A stretch of DNA of 64,000 bases from Chamaecyparis obtusa. Its lineage: Eukaryota; Streptophyta; Pinopsida; Cupressales; Cupressaceae. The DNA lies in contig BSBK01003252.1 of assembly GCA_027943335.1 (NCBI GenBank), positions 1,218,001-1,282,000 of the forward strand. Reading direction: 5' to 3'. The notes under the pieces are model-generated. The model saw nothing but the letters and a program-made list of their open reading frames with translations. It ran no database searches and was not told the DNA's origin. The position numbers were made by a program, and so were the translations under genes. Below, in pieces: positions 12,124-21,724 of the stretch (positions are counted from its first letter, which is position 1; each line of letters begins with the position of its first letter).

Positions 12124-14051
12124 ACTAGACGTGATTGTTATCTTGATCACTGATGAAAGATATTGATAGATTTGATCGATAGAATTTTGATTTACAAACT
12201 TTGAATTGATGTGCAATAGCATGCCCCCTTCGGGATTAAAATTGAAATCTGACAAGAAAAGTCAGCGTTGATAGTTTAGAAGCATGTTAATTGATCTAAG
12301 AAGTGGTTATTTACATCCGAGAATGCATTCTGCATCGTTGGAAGGTCCCAAAAGACCAAGTTTGACTAGGTTTGACCATGAGTTGAACATGGTTGACCAA
12401 GTTGAAATTTTGATAGTTTGATGTAAGATAATCAGTTAAGTTGAATACTAGATTTCTGTGATGATTGAAGGTCGAATATGCAAGTAGTTAATAATATGAA
12501 TGATCTCAGATTTGAATTTTGATCCCGAAAAAGGATTCTACTTGCTATTTCATTGGAGGAACCTTCATGTGAGATTTAGCTCTTGTTAGATTTGAAGATG
12601 CGATTTGAAGAATCATTTAAGCATTGAAGTTCGTTTAATCATTTTGAGATCATGTAAACATGCAAAATGCAATGAGACATGCAAAATGAAATGCAACCTA
12701 AGACCTAGGACCTAGTCACTGATCATGTGTCGATTTGTTATCATCATTGAACTTTTAGGTAACCAGATAAATCAATACAATGCCCACTAGCCATGAAACC
12801 ATAGACATATGAATATCGATTTGCATGCGCAAGAATCAATACAACACCCACTGGTCAACAACCATGGATATATGAATATTGATTTTGTTTTCAAAATGTC
12901 GGATTAGATATAAGCACCAAGGCACAAGCGCCAGGATGACCTGAATATCATGTCCATTTTGATATAGCAATTTGTACAAGCATCAAAACATAAACGTTGT
13001 GATGACCTGAGTACGCCTTGCATTACAAACACATCAAACAGTCAAGAGATCATTCTAAATCCAATGTGAATTACCCATAGTGACCCTTTATCGTTCACAT
13101 CCTTAGGCAAGATTGCGTTCCACAGTAGGAGAAAGAACTTACTCAAAAAGACAATAGTTAGATCAAACTTCCTTGAATTTTTCGGGTATCAATGGTCGAG
13201 GTACGCATGGCCATCCAATTCGAGATAGAGGCTCTTACAGTCGGACACCATTTCAATCCAAAATTTCCAAAGCTGTTAGATTTTCACATACAAGCAGAAG
13301 ACAAAGAAAAGATTATGCCCCCAGTCATCACTCTCTAAATCCTGTAAAAGACATCATTGAAGAGCTCGAAGGGACACAATATGCAAAAATCTCAATGCGA
13401 ATCAATAAGCATACAAGGAGATAAAAGCATGTAAAAAGCATAGATTATTTTCAGTTTGAGTTTGATGTTTGATTGTTGTAGATGCAAAATCCTTTCTGGA
13501 GATAAGACTGACTGACTGACTTAACTTGAAGCTTCAATGGACTCTGAGTGGATATGACACGTCTAAGATACATGGGAGACCATAGGATATGACATTGATT
13601 GCCCCCAAGTGTGAACATTGATAGGATGCAAACGCTTGAGCTGGTTGGTGTACAGGCCGACTTATTGAAAACTGGAAATGCAGGAACAAACCGGGAGATA
13701 TGTACAAACTAAAGCAAGACTGAAAGCTGGGAAAGACCAAGATTGTGCTGATAGATGGAGCATTTTGGAACAAGTGGTGCCCGTTTGCCGAGTTTTCACC
13801 ATCTTGGTAGAGATTCTATTTTTGCTACCAAGGTGCCTGTTTCCAGGTTTCCACCAAGGCACTTTTTTTTTTTTTTTCTTTTTTTTTGTATTTTTCTTTT
13901 TTTCAATTTTTTTGTACTTTTGATATTTTTTGATTTTTTTTGTGAATCATCAAGGTGCCTATTGCTAGGTTTTCACCAAGATGTTCATTTTTTCAGGACT
14001 TTTTCCGATTTTTAAGATTTTTTTCAGGACATTTACCAAGCACTGAATGCC
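12124..14051 (-). other. Element B 3' untranslated region
   Basis: Non-coding region homologous to A's 27427-29300. It contains single copies of sequences that are repeated in A (for example attacccatagtgacccttt near 13075), a T-rich tract (13862-13960), and modules of the type ggtgaaaacct on the minus strand near 13790, 13850 and 13970. No reading frame is supported. Confidence 0.7.
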
Positions 14052-14522
14052 TTAGGCATAGAATTTCTTTAGATGGAGAACGTTGATTGGTTCTCGAAGC
14101 TGTTCTCCTTCAGTTGTTGAGAGTTGATAGGCACCAGAGCCAAAAGTAGTAGTGATTACAAAGGGACCCAGCCAGTTGGGTTCGAACTTCCCCTTGCGTT
14201 CTCGATGTGATTGATTTTTAGGATTTTCTCTCAACACTAGATCGCCAACCTGAAATTCTCTATGTCTGACTTTCTTGTTGTAGCCTCTAGACATTCTTTT
14301 CTGATACACTCTGAGATGATCATACACTGCTTGCCTGCGTTCATCTAGTAATTCAAGTTCTTGTAACCTAGACACTCTGTAGTCTTCATCAGTGACAAGT
14401 CCATGGATTTTGATTCTGAGTGATGGGATTTCAACCTCAATAGGCAGTACCGCTTCAGACCCATAAACTAAAGCGAAAAGTGTAGCCCCAATAGGTGTTT
14501 TGATACTTGTTTTGTAGGCCCA
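14052..14522 (-). pseudogene. Integrase C-terminal remnant of element B
   Basis: The open minus-strand frame ends at 14052 and matches A's integrase end (27000-27426). It includes GSEAVLPI, YNKKVRHREFQVGDLVL, NWLGPFVITTTFGSGAYQL and PINVLHLKKFYA. There is no stop from the minisatellite to the natural end. The catalytic core is absent, so this is a relic of the deletion that removed pol, not an enzyme. The tail contains the GPFVI-type β-strand region of the C-terminal domain. Confidence 0.9.
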
Positions 14523-14642
14523 TTCTGATACTTGTTCTGATACTGGTTCTGATACTGGTTCTGATACTGATTCTGATACTAATTCTGATAATTGTTCTGA
14601 TATTGGTTCTGATGCTTGTTCTGATAATTGTTCTGATACTTG
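14523..14642 (-). repeat. 12-bp minisatellite, about 10 units, at the pol deletion junction
   Basis: Units of ttctgatactgg with small variations on the plus strand (14523-14642). On the minus strand they are in frame with the integrase remnant and would read as Glu-Pro-Val-Ser style tetrapeptide repeats. A similar word, acaagtatcagaaca, occurs once in A's integrase at about 26967-26981, so the array could have grown from integrase coding DNA. Confidence 0.9.
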
Positions 14643-15486
14643 GTATACTTGATAGCAACTTTTTCCATTTGCAAACTCCCAAGCAAGATCATATCATGCA
14701 GTCCCAATGTCTAGCAAGGTGGAGAACAAGAGGGATTAGCAAGCTGGTGGAAGAGATGGAAGATAAGAGAATGAAGGAAAATGAAGGGAAGAAATCCTCA
14801 AGGGGAAACTCCTCAAGAATACCCAAGCTAGGGAAAAATTTTCATGTAAAGCACATTTGGACAAGCAATGAAAGGCTAGCATAGGATAAACACAAAATCA
14901 TAATGCAAGAGCAGGATAGGATGTAGTCCAAAGGAGTAGACATGTCAAGAGGCTTCATAGCACCGTGTTTTACTCTTTTTTTCTTAGATCAAGACCAAAG
15001 GGGAAAAGGATAGCGACAGGCGAAAATGAATGGAGGAAGATGGATATGAAGGCTAAACATGGAAGGAATGAAAGCAAAATCACCCTAAGATAGCTCACAA
15101 AATAGCCAAATATTCATGTATAGATCAACATTGTCAAGATCAAAGAGAGAAGATGGAATGGATGAAATATGTAGAAGAACTACGCATGATGCCTGATTGC
15201 CAGGTTTTCATCATGGTACTTATCCAAGGTGCCACAAAGAAGTGGTTTTCACCATAGGATGAATTTATTTCTCTTTACTTTTGCTACCAAGGCACCTGTT
15301 TCCAGGTTTTCACCAAGGCACATTTTCAATTTTATTTTATTTTTCATTTCTTTTTTGGAAGAAGGCAAGCTTTTTAGACAGTGCTCCTTGAAAGGATAAA
15401 CCATGATATGCCAAGGATTCAAAATGATATGCTCAAAGATGCTGATAGGGAAAGGGAGATGGAAGAGAAAAATGGAGGATAGGGTT
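14643..15486 (-). other. Element B spacer between unknown ORF and integrase remnant
   Basis: Purine-rich on the plus strand, no supported ORF. Near 15285-15320 it holds an extra copy of the gctaccaaggcacctgtttc / aggttttcaccaaggca module found in the 3' region of both elements (13820-13865 here, 27600-27640 in A). Confidence 0.55.
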
Positions 15487-17763
15487 TTATGTAAAGCGAG
15501 TGAGGTTGGAAGATAGGAGGAATAGGAAAATGAGGAAAAAGGATAGAAGGTAGAAGGTTAATGAATGGAAGGATTGTGAAAGGGTAGATGGAAAAGAAGG
15601 CAAGATCAACGTAAACACACACCTTGAAGAGTGGCGAGAGGGTGGAGGAAATGTGAATGAAGGAATACATGAAGGAATATGGCGAATAGATAGCAGAGGT
15701 TGAGGTTTGGGCGCATGAAATGGAGGAATATTTTTGGAAGGAGATGAAGTGGAAGCCTTTGGAAGCTTGAATGTCAATTTCACTTTTTGCTCAACACCAG
15801 ACTCTTTCAAGAGAGACTTTGGAATCCATATAGCCTTAGGATTTTTATTTCCTTTTGATGATCTAGAGAGAATATCTTGAATGATGGATTTTGGAACCCA
15901 TACTTGTCTTGTAGTTTTTTTCTTAGATATTTCTTTTGACTTTATGCTTCCATGTCTATGAGAGGAGACATGGTGATCTTCTTTTTTTGATGGATTCTTG
16001 TATTGCTTCTTTTTCTTGTATTGAACATTCAAGTTACTTCCAAAGGACTTGGGACTTGTGGAAGAAGGAGGAGGATATGACTGGTTTAGATGGGTGGGTG
16101 GATGAAAAGGATTCAAGGGTATGCATCTATGTTGATCTTGAGGAAAGATAGGAGATGGAGGTATGTAAGGACCTAAGATGGATGGCAAATCAGGAGATCT
16201 AGGAGGGGAAAGTGAAGGGACATAAGGACCCAAGATGGAAGGAAGGCGTGAAGATCTTTGTAGTGGTGGAAGAGGTCCAAGGATGGAAGTGGAAGACGCA
16301 AAAGGATAATCAATAAGTTCATCAGCATCTATATGACAACCAAGGATATCAACATCTTTAGAGTGAGCATTAGGATCTTCAATAAAATCATGGACATCTT
16401 GAATAAGAGCATTTTCTTTGATAGGATCATTCAAAGCTTGCAAAGACTTAGGAAGAGTAGAAAGTGGAAGTGAACATGGAGTGGTAGAACAAGAAGATGG
16501 AAGACTTTGATCTTGACAAGGATCTTTGGATAGCACAAGCACATAATTTTTCTTTTGATTTTCAATAGGCTTAACATTGGAAGGAACACTATTTTTACCA
16601 ACCTTAATGGAAGTATCATCTTTGGAAAGCGCAAGCGTAGTAAGGTCATTTTGATTGTCAATAAGCTCATTAGTGTAAGTAGTAGCCTGATCTTGCTTAA
16701 GAGAAGACTTAAGACATGGTGGAATGCATGAAAAAGGGTGTATAGGATCAAAAGAACCATGAAGCGGATAAGAGACATCGGGAAAAGGAGTGGATGACAT
16801 GGAGGGTTCTTGATCTTGATCTTTCTTTATGTTCTTCTCTTTATCATTTTTAGAGTCCTCTTGACATGGAACCACTTCTAAGGACAAGGAAGCATGTTGG
16901 GATTGTATGGATGACTTTGGAAGAGATGGTGGAGGACTAGCTGAAGTAGGGATTATAGCATATGAAGGCTTAGGCTCTTTAGGTTTATCATTATTGAAAG
17001 TCTTTGCAGCCAAGTGAAGGTTAGCTTGAGTTTCTTTAAGAGGTAGCCCTGGAGGATAACTATAGGGAACCACATGAAAAGTATCAAGGCTTGTGTCAGA
17101 TGAAGGTTCTGTGAAAGATTTGAAAGACTCAGAAGCTTTAGAAAATGTATGGGTATTGGAGGAAGTAGGGGATGGAAGGGAACCATCACAAGACAAAGGT
17201 CCAACATTAACATGATCTTGCTTGAGAGTGTAATCTTTATTTTCAGCCCGAGAGTTCTTAGAGGAGAGATCCTTATAGTATGCATGTTTATAATCAGCGT
17301 GGTAAACTTTCTCTTCCTCAAGTGAAACAGATGGATCATCTGGGTATTGTGCATAGAAATCATCAAAGTCTCTTTGATAATCAGAATCATATAGATCACT
17401 CTCCTGATCTATCCAATGTGATGGCCCATTCGTAGTAAGCAGGAATGGACGATGAGGAGGACTCTTAGGAATAGAGGTGTCATAGGTATCATTACATTGT
17501 CTGTTGTCATAGTCATCATAGTCTTCAAAGCTAGATGTGTCACTCTCCGTGGAAGAGGTATCATATTGCTCAATTTTTTTCCGGGGGCATGGTGACATGT
17601 ACAAGTCTTTATCAAATGGAAAAGAGTATAAAAATTCCATGGAGAACTTTTTAGATTCCCTCTCTTTCTCAAGTTTGTCAAGCTGGACTTGCATAGCATG
17701 TATCTGTTTCATTATAGCGGCGATCAGAATTTCTTCCTCATGTGTACTGATTCTTTGAGACAT
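15487..17763 (-). CDS. Unknown 758-aa protein with gag-derived N-terminus, copy 1
   Basis: Function not recognised. ATG at 17763 has an in-frame stop shortly upstream. Residues 1-58 (THEEEILIAA, HAMQVQLDKLEKERESKKFS, FPFDKDLYMSPCP) are clearly homologous to the middle of A's gag; similarity stops at about residue 60, before the capsid core. Residues 64-200 are acidic and Tyr/Ser-rich. A long Ser/Pro-rich low-complexity part follows, including a thrice-used SILGP motif near 490-540. Residues about 583-670 are basic with a paired motif, VWVPKSII and IWIPKSLL, 24 residues apart. Residues 736-750 (TFYLLSFFLIFLFLL) are hydrophobic and could span a membrane. There are no zinc knuckle, protease or RT motifs. 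An uninterrupted frame of this length in an element lacking pol suggests recent expression or selection, but it could also be a young, neutral frame. Confidence 0.7.
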   Translation of the reverse strand: MSQRISTHEEEILIAAIMKQIHAMQVQLDKLEKERESKKFSMEFLYSFPFDKDLYMSPCPRKKIEQYDTSSTESDTSSFEDYDDYDNRQCNDTYDTSIPKSPPHRPFLLTTNGPSHWIDQESDLYDSDYQRDFDDFYAQYPDDPSVSLEEEKVYHADYKHAYYKDLSSKNSRAENKDYTLKQDHVNVGPLSCDGSLPSPTSSNTHTFSKASESFKSFTEPSSDTSLDTFHVVPYSYPPGLPLKETQANLHLAAKTFNNDKPKEPKPSYAIIPTSASPPPSLPKSSIQSQHASLSLEVVPCQEDSKNDKEKNIKKDQDQEPSMSSTPFPDVSYPLHGSFDPIHPFSCIPPCLKSSLKQDQATTYTNELIDNQNDLTTLALSKDDTSIKVGKNSVPSNVKPIENQKKNYVLVLSKDPCQDQSLPSSCSTTPCSLPLSTLPKSLQALNDPIKENALIQDVHDFIEDPNAHSKDVDILGCHIDADELIDYPFASSTSILGPLPPLQRSSRLPSILGPYVPSLSPPRSPDLPSILGPYIPPSPIFPQDQHRCIPLNPFHPPTHLNQSYPPPSSTSPKSFGSNLNVQYKKKKQYKNPSKKEDHHVSSHRHGSIKSKEISKKKTTRQVWVPKSIIQDILSRSSKGNKNPKAIWIPKSLLKESGVEQKVKLTFKLPKASTSSPSKNIPPFHAPKPQPLLSIRHIPSCIPSFTFPPPSRHSSRCVFTLILPSFPSTLSQSFHSLTFYLLSFFLIFLFLLSSNLTRFT

Positions 17764-19475
17764 GTGTACGGATTCTCAATAGCTACTGCTCTGTTCTTGA
17801 CACAATGATATTTTTGACAGATTCTGGAACTAGGCTGGAAACATTGGATATCTTGCAATTTGACAATTTCTGACAACTTTCTCAAATTTTTCCAAACGAC
17901 ACTCTGCAGACTCATACAACACTGGGTAGTCTATGAAATGACCTTTGCTAAACTCATACGATAGTTGGGTAATACTGAAATGACACTTGTCAAAACTCGT
18001 ACGACTTTTGACTTCCTGAAATGACTGTTGACTCCAGAAAAGATTTTACGTTAATTTGTGCAAAATGTAAGGTCTTCAGTTTTGGATTGTTTGCAAATTG
18101 TATTGTCCAGATTTTGAAGGTTATACCAGATTTGATCGTTTTTAATAGCCAAGTAGATAAATAAGCACGCAGAATAGCAAGCAAGTGATTCCAAGCACGT
18201 CTGAAAACAATGAACAAGGGCAAAAGCAACCTTGCGCATGAACAATCAAGTGACCAAATTGTGCTAATCCCTGAGAGTACTAATTGTGTATGTTCTGAAA
18301 AGTTTTGCAATAACACACATATACCTGAGAATGAAAAATTGGCCTCTCTAAGGTTTTTAGTAATGGTTTGACTCTGCAACTTTTATGATTCAAAGGGGTG
18401 AACTCCAATCCCGGCGCACCAGGGTTTTGACACAGTCCGAGAACTTAATCTTCAAGAGCTGCTAGGGAGATCTGACAACCCAACAATGAACCATACCCGT
18501 GGAGATTTCTTCCACAAGGACATTTATATAGCGGTTGTCACTACCATGGCGAAAATGGCTATTACCGCTTGAGGTTCCGTCAATGCAGTTTGCCCTGTGA
18601 AGGGATTGTCCGCTACGGTTAACCCTCTCTAAAGATGACTCACAATAGTATACCACAAGGGGACTTGGCTCCAGATTCAAGGTTTTGACACCTCTTCACT
18701 TTTAACCCAAACAAAGCAAGCAGATTAATCTGACACGCTAAGACAAAGTTTTGTTCCACCAAGGTCTGTGATATCAACTCCACGTGATCTATCAACCTCT
18801 CCGGGGAGAGAATGTATCAATCAATAAGAGAAGACGCACTAACCAATTTTGATTCACCAAAGCTCGTGATATCAACCCTACGTGATCTATCAACCTCTCC
18901 GGAGAGAGAATGTGTCGATCACTAAGAGAAGATGCACTAACCAAGTTGAATGTGAAACGCACTAAGTATCCTCCCTACCTACAAGGATTCTGTCATCAAG
19001 AAGGATTTCGCTGGGAATCCAATCTTTCAAGAATCACGAATAGTGTTCATAGGGCCTAATTACTATGTGAGCACAGATATATGTTCTGAAAGTAAATCTA
19101 CCAAAAGCATTCAAAAAGTAGAAAGAGGAACACTTAACGCTTAAAGCAAATATGAGATGAGTCCACAAGGTGGAACACTTAACACCTCACACAAGCTAAA
19201 AATGAGTCCCCAACTTAGAAAACAAGTGAGTTCCTAAAAGCACAAAAGGGTTGCCAAGTGGAACATTTAACGCTTCTGTCCTGTTGACCCCTCCCCTTTA
19301 TGGCGCTGAGATTGCAACCACGGGGCGGAAATGAGGGGCCGGCGGATTAGCGAGTCCAATAACCCAAGATAGCAATCAAGATCAATCACAAGTATTCTAA
19401 GACTACTTAATGAATCCTTAAGGGTTCACAACCTAGTATCAATTATGCAAGTGTGTAGAAATAGATCAAAAGCAT
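17764..19475 (-). other. Element B leader segment, copy 1
   Basis: Non-coding leader on the minus strand, homologous in blocks to A's leader. About 18050-18420 matches A 3430-3830, and about 18420-18720 matches A 3060-3420. The part between about 19085 and 19440 has no counterpart in A. It contains a GC-rich patch (19283-19350) and three copies of a ggaacacttaacgc-type word. Confidence 0.65.
18750..18945 (-). repeat. 2 x 97-bp tandem repeat in element B leader, copy 1
   Basis: Two units begin at gtgatatcaac (18768 and 18865), each with the near-palindrome ctctccggrgagag followed by gaatgt. A has a single diverged unit near 2950-3020. The same pair occurs again at about 22711-22906 in the second 3961-bp block. 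Confidence 0.85.
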
Positions 19476-21724
19476 AGGAGGAATAGGAAAATGAGGAAAA
19501 AGGATAGAAGGTAGAAGGTTAATGAATGGAAGGATTGTGAAAGGGTAGATGGAAAAGAAGGCAAGATCAACGTAAACACACACCTTGAAGAGTGGCGAGA
19601 GGGTGGAGGAAATGTGAATGAAGGAATACATGAAGGAATATGGCGAATAGATAGCAGAGGTTGAGGTTTGGGCGCATGAAATGGAGGAATATTTTTGGAA
19701 GGAGATGAAGTGGAAGCCTTTGGAAGCTTGAATGTCAATTTCACTTTTTGCTCAACACCAGACTCTTTCAAGAGAGACTTTGGAATCCATATAGCCTTAG
19801 GATTTTTATTTCCTTTTGATGATCTAGAGAGAATATCTTGAATGATGGATTTTGGAACCCATACTTGTCTTGTAGTTTTTTTCTTAGATATTTCTTTTGA
19901 CTTTATGCTTCCATGTCTATGAGAGGAGACATGGTGATCTTCTTTTTTTGATGGATTCTTGTATTGCTTCTTTTTCTTGTATTGAACATTCAAGTTACTT
20001 CCAAAGGACTTGGGACTTGTGGAAGAAGGAGGAGGATATGACTGGTTTAGATGGGTGGGTGGATGAAAAGGATTCAAGGGTATGCATCTATGTTGATCTT
20101 GAGGAAAGATAGGAGATGGAGGTATGTAAGGACCTAAGATGGATGGCAAATCAGGAGATCTAGGAGGGGAAAGTGAAGGGACATAAGGACCCAAGATGGA
20201 AGGAAGGCGTGAAGATCTTTGTAGTGGTGGAAGAGGTCCAAGGATGGAAGTGGAAGACGCAAAAGGATAATCAATAAGTTCATCAGCATCTATATGACAA
20301 CCAAGGATATCAACATCTTTAGAGTGAGCATTAGGATCTTCAATAAAATCATGGACATCTTGAATAAGAGCATTTTCTTTGATAGGATCATTCAAAGCTT
20401 GCAAAGACTTAGGAAGAGTAGAAAGTGGAAGTGAACATGGAGTGGTAGAACAAGAAGATGGAAGACTTTGATCTTGACAAGGATCTTTGGATAGCACAAG
20501 CACATAATTTTTCTTTTGATTTTCAATAGGCTTAACATTGGAAGGAACACTATTTTTACCAACCTTAATGGAAGTATCATCTTTGGAAAGCGCAAGCGTA
20601 GTAAGGTCATTTTGATTGTCAATAAGCTCATTAGTGTAAGTAGTAGCCTGATCTTGCTTAAGAGAAGACTTAAGACATGGTGGAATGCATGAAAAAGGGT
20701 GTATAGGATCAAAAGAACCATGAAGCGGATAAGAGACATCGGGAAAAGGAGTGGATGACATGGAGGGTTCTTGATCTTGATCTTTCTTTATGTTCTTCTC
20801 TTTATCATTTTTAGAGTCCTCTTGACATGGAACCACTTCTAAGGACAAGGAAGCATGTTGGGATTGTATGGATGACTTTGGAAGAGATGGTGGAGGACTA
20901 GCTGAAGTAGGGATTATAGCATATGAAGGCTTAGGCTCTTTAGGTTTATCATTATTGAAAGTCTTTGCAGCCAAGTGAAGGTTAGCTTGAGTTTCTTTAA
21001 GAGGTAGCCCTGGAGGATAACTATAGGGAACCACATGAAAAGTATCAAGGCTTGTGTCAGATGAAGGTTCTGTGAAAGATTTGAAAGACTCAGAAGCTTT
21101 AGAAAATGTATGGGTATTGGAGGAAGTAGGGGATGGAAGGGAACCATCACAAGACAAAGGTCCAACATTAACATGATCTTGCTTGAGAGTGTAATCTTTA
21201 TTTTCAGCCCGAGAGTTCTTAGAGGAGAGATCCTTATAGTATGCATGTTTATAATCAGCGTGGTAAACTTTCTCTTCCTCAAGTGAAACAGATGGATCAT
21301 CTGGGTATTGTGCATAGAAATCATCAAAGTCTCTTTGATAATCAGAATCATATAGATCACTCTCCTGATCTATCCAATGTGATGGCCCATTCGTAGTAAG
21401 CAGGAATGGACGATGAGGAGGACTCTTAGGAATAGAGGTGTCATAGGTATCATTACATTGTCTGTTGTCATAGTCATCATAGTCTTCAAAGCTAGATGTG
21501 TCACTCTCCGTGGAAGAGGTATCATATTGCTCAATTTTTTTCCGGGGGCATGGTGACATGTACAAGTCTTTATCAAATGGAAAAGAGTATAAAAATTCCA
21601 TGGAGAACTTTTTAGATTCCCTCTCTTTCTCAAGTTTGTCAAGCTGGACTTGCATAGCATGTATCTGTTTCATTATAGCGGCGATCAGAATTTCTTCCTC
21701 ATGTGTACTGATTCTTTGAGACAT
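19466..21724 (-). CDS. Unknown 752-aa protein, copy 2 of the element B ORF
   Basis: This frame is identical to the 758-aa ORF through residue 750. It then crosses the duplication junction, which replaces the last eight residues by Cys-Phe and a stop. It would be the first of the two ORFs on a genomic transcript read from the 5' LTR (25527 downward), so it is the one more likely translated. It has the same features as copy 1: gag-like residues 1-58, acidic and Ser/Pro-rich middle, WVPK/WIPK pair, hydrophobic tail. The function is not recognised. Confidence 0.68.
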   Translation of the reverse strand: MSQRISTHEEEILIAAIMKQIHAMQVQLDKLEKERESKKFSMEFLYSFPFDKDLYMSPCPRKKIEQYDTSSTESDTSSFEDYDDYDNRQCNDTYDTSIPKSPPHRPFLLTTNGPSHWIDQESDLYDSDYQRDFDDFYAQYPDDPSVSLEEEKVYHADYKHAYYKDLSSKNSRAENKDYTLKQDHVNVGPLSCDGSLPSPTSSNTHTFSKASESFKSFTEPSSDTSLDTFHVVPYSYPPGLPLKETQANLHLAAKTFNNDKPKEPKPSYAIIPTSASPPPSLPKSSIQSQHASLSLEVVPCQEDSKNDKEKNIKKDQDQEPSMSSTPFPDVSYPLHGSFDPIHPFSCIPPCLKSSLKQDQATTYTNELIDNQNDLTTLALSKDDTSIKVGKNSVPSNVKPIENQKKNYVLVLSKDPCQDQSLPSSCSTTPCSLPLSTLPKSLQALNDPIKENALIQDVHDFIEDPNAHSKDVDILGCHIDADELIDYPFASSTSILGPLPPLQRSSRLPSILGPYVPSLSPPRSPDLPSILGPYIPPSPIFPQDQHRCIPLNPFHPPTHLNQSYPPPSSTSPKSFGSNLNVQYKKKKQYKNPSKKEDHHVSSHRHGSIKSKEISKKKTTRQVWVPKSIIQDILSRSSKGNKNPKAIWIPKSLLKESGVEQKVKLTFKLPKASTSSPSKNIPPFHAPKPQPLLSIRHIPSCIPSFTFPPPSRHSSRCVFTLILPSFPSTLSQSFHSLTFYLLSFFLIFLFLLCF

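Larger units (their letters stand above)
15515..19475 (-). repeat. 3961-bp tandem duplication in element B, unit 1
   Basis: Every stretch I compared is identical to 19476-23436, including long ORF, leader and small shadow frames at a constant offset of 3961. The outer and inner breakpoints share only the 2 bases at (15513-15514 and 19474-19475). The unit runs from the 3' end of the unknown ORF to within the leader. Perfect identity means either a very recent duplication or an assembly duplication. Confidence 0.95.

Noticed and set aside
14507..14884. Leu/Ile/Val-rich plus-strand frame resembling a membrane protein
   Set aside because: It is the opposite strand of the 12-bp minisatellite and of the integrase remnant.
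20914..21360. 148-codon hydrophobic frames inside the B ORF (also 16953-17399 and the 115- and 96-codon ones)
   Set aside because: Alternative-frame shadows of the 752/758-codon ORF.
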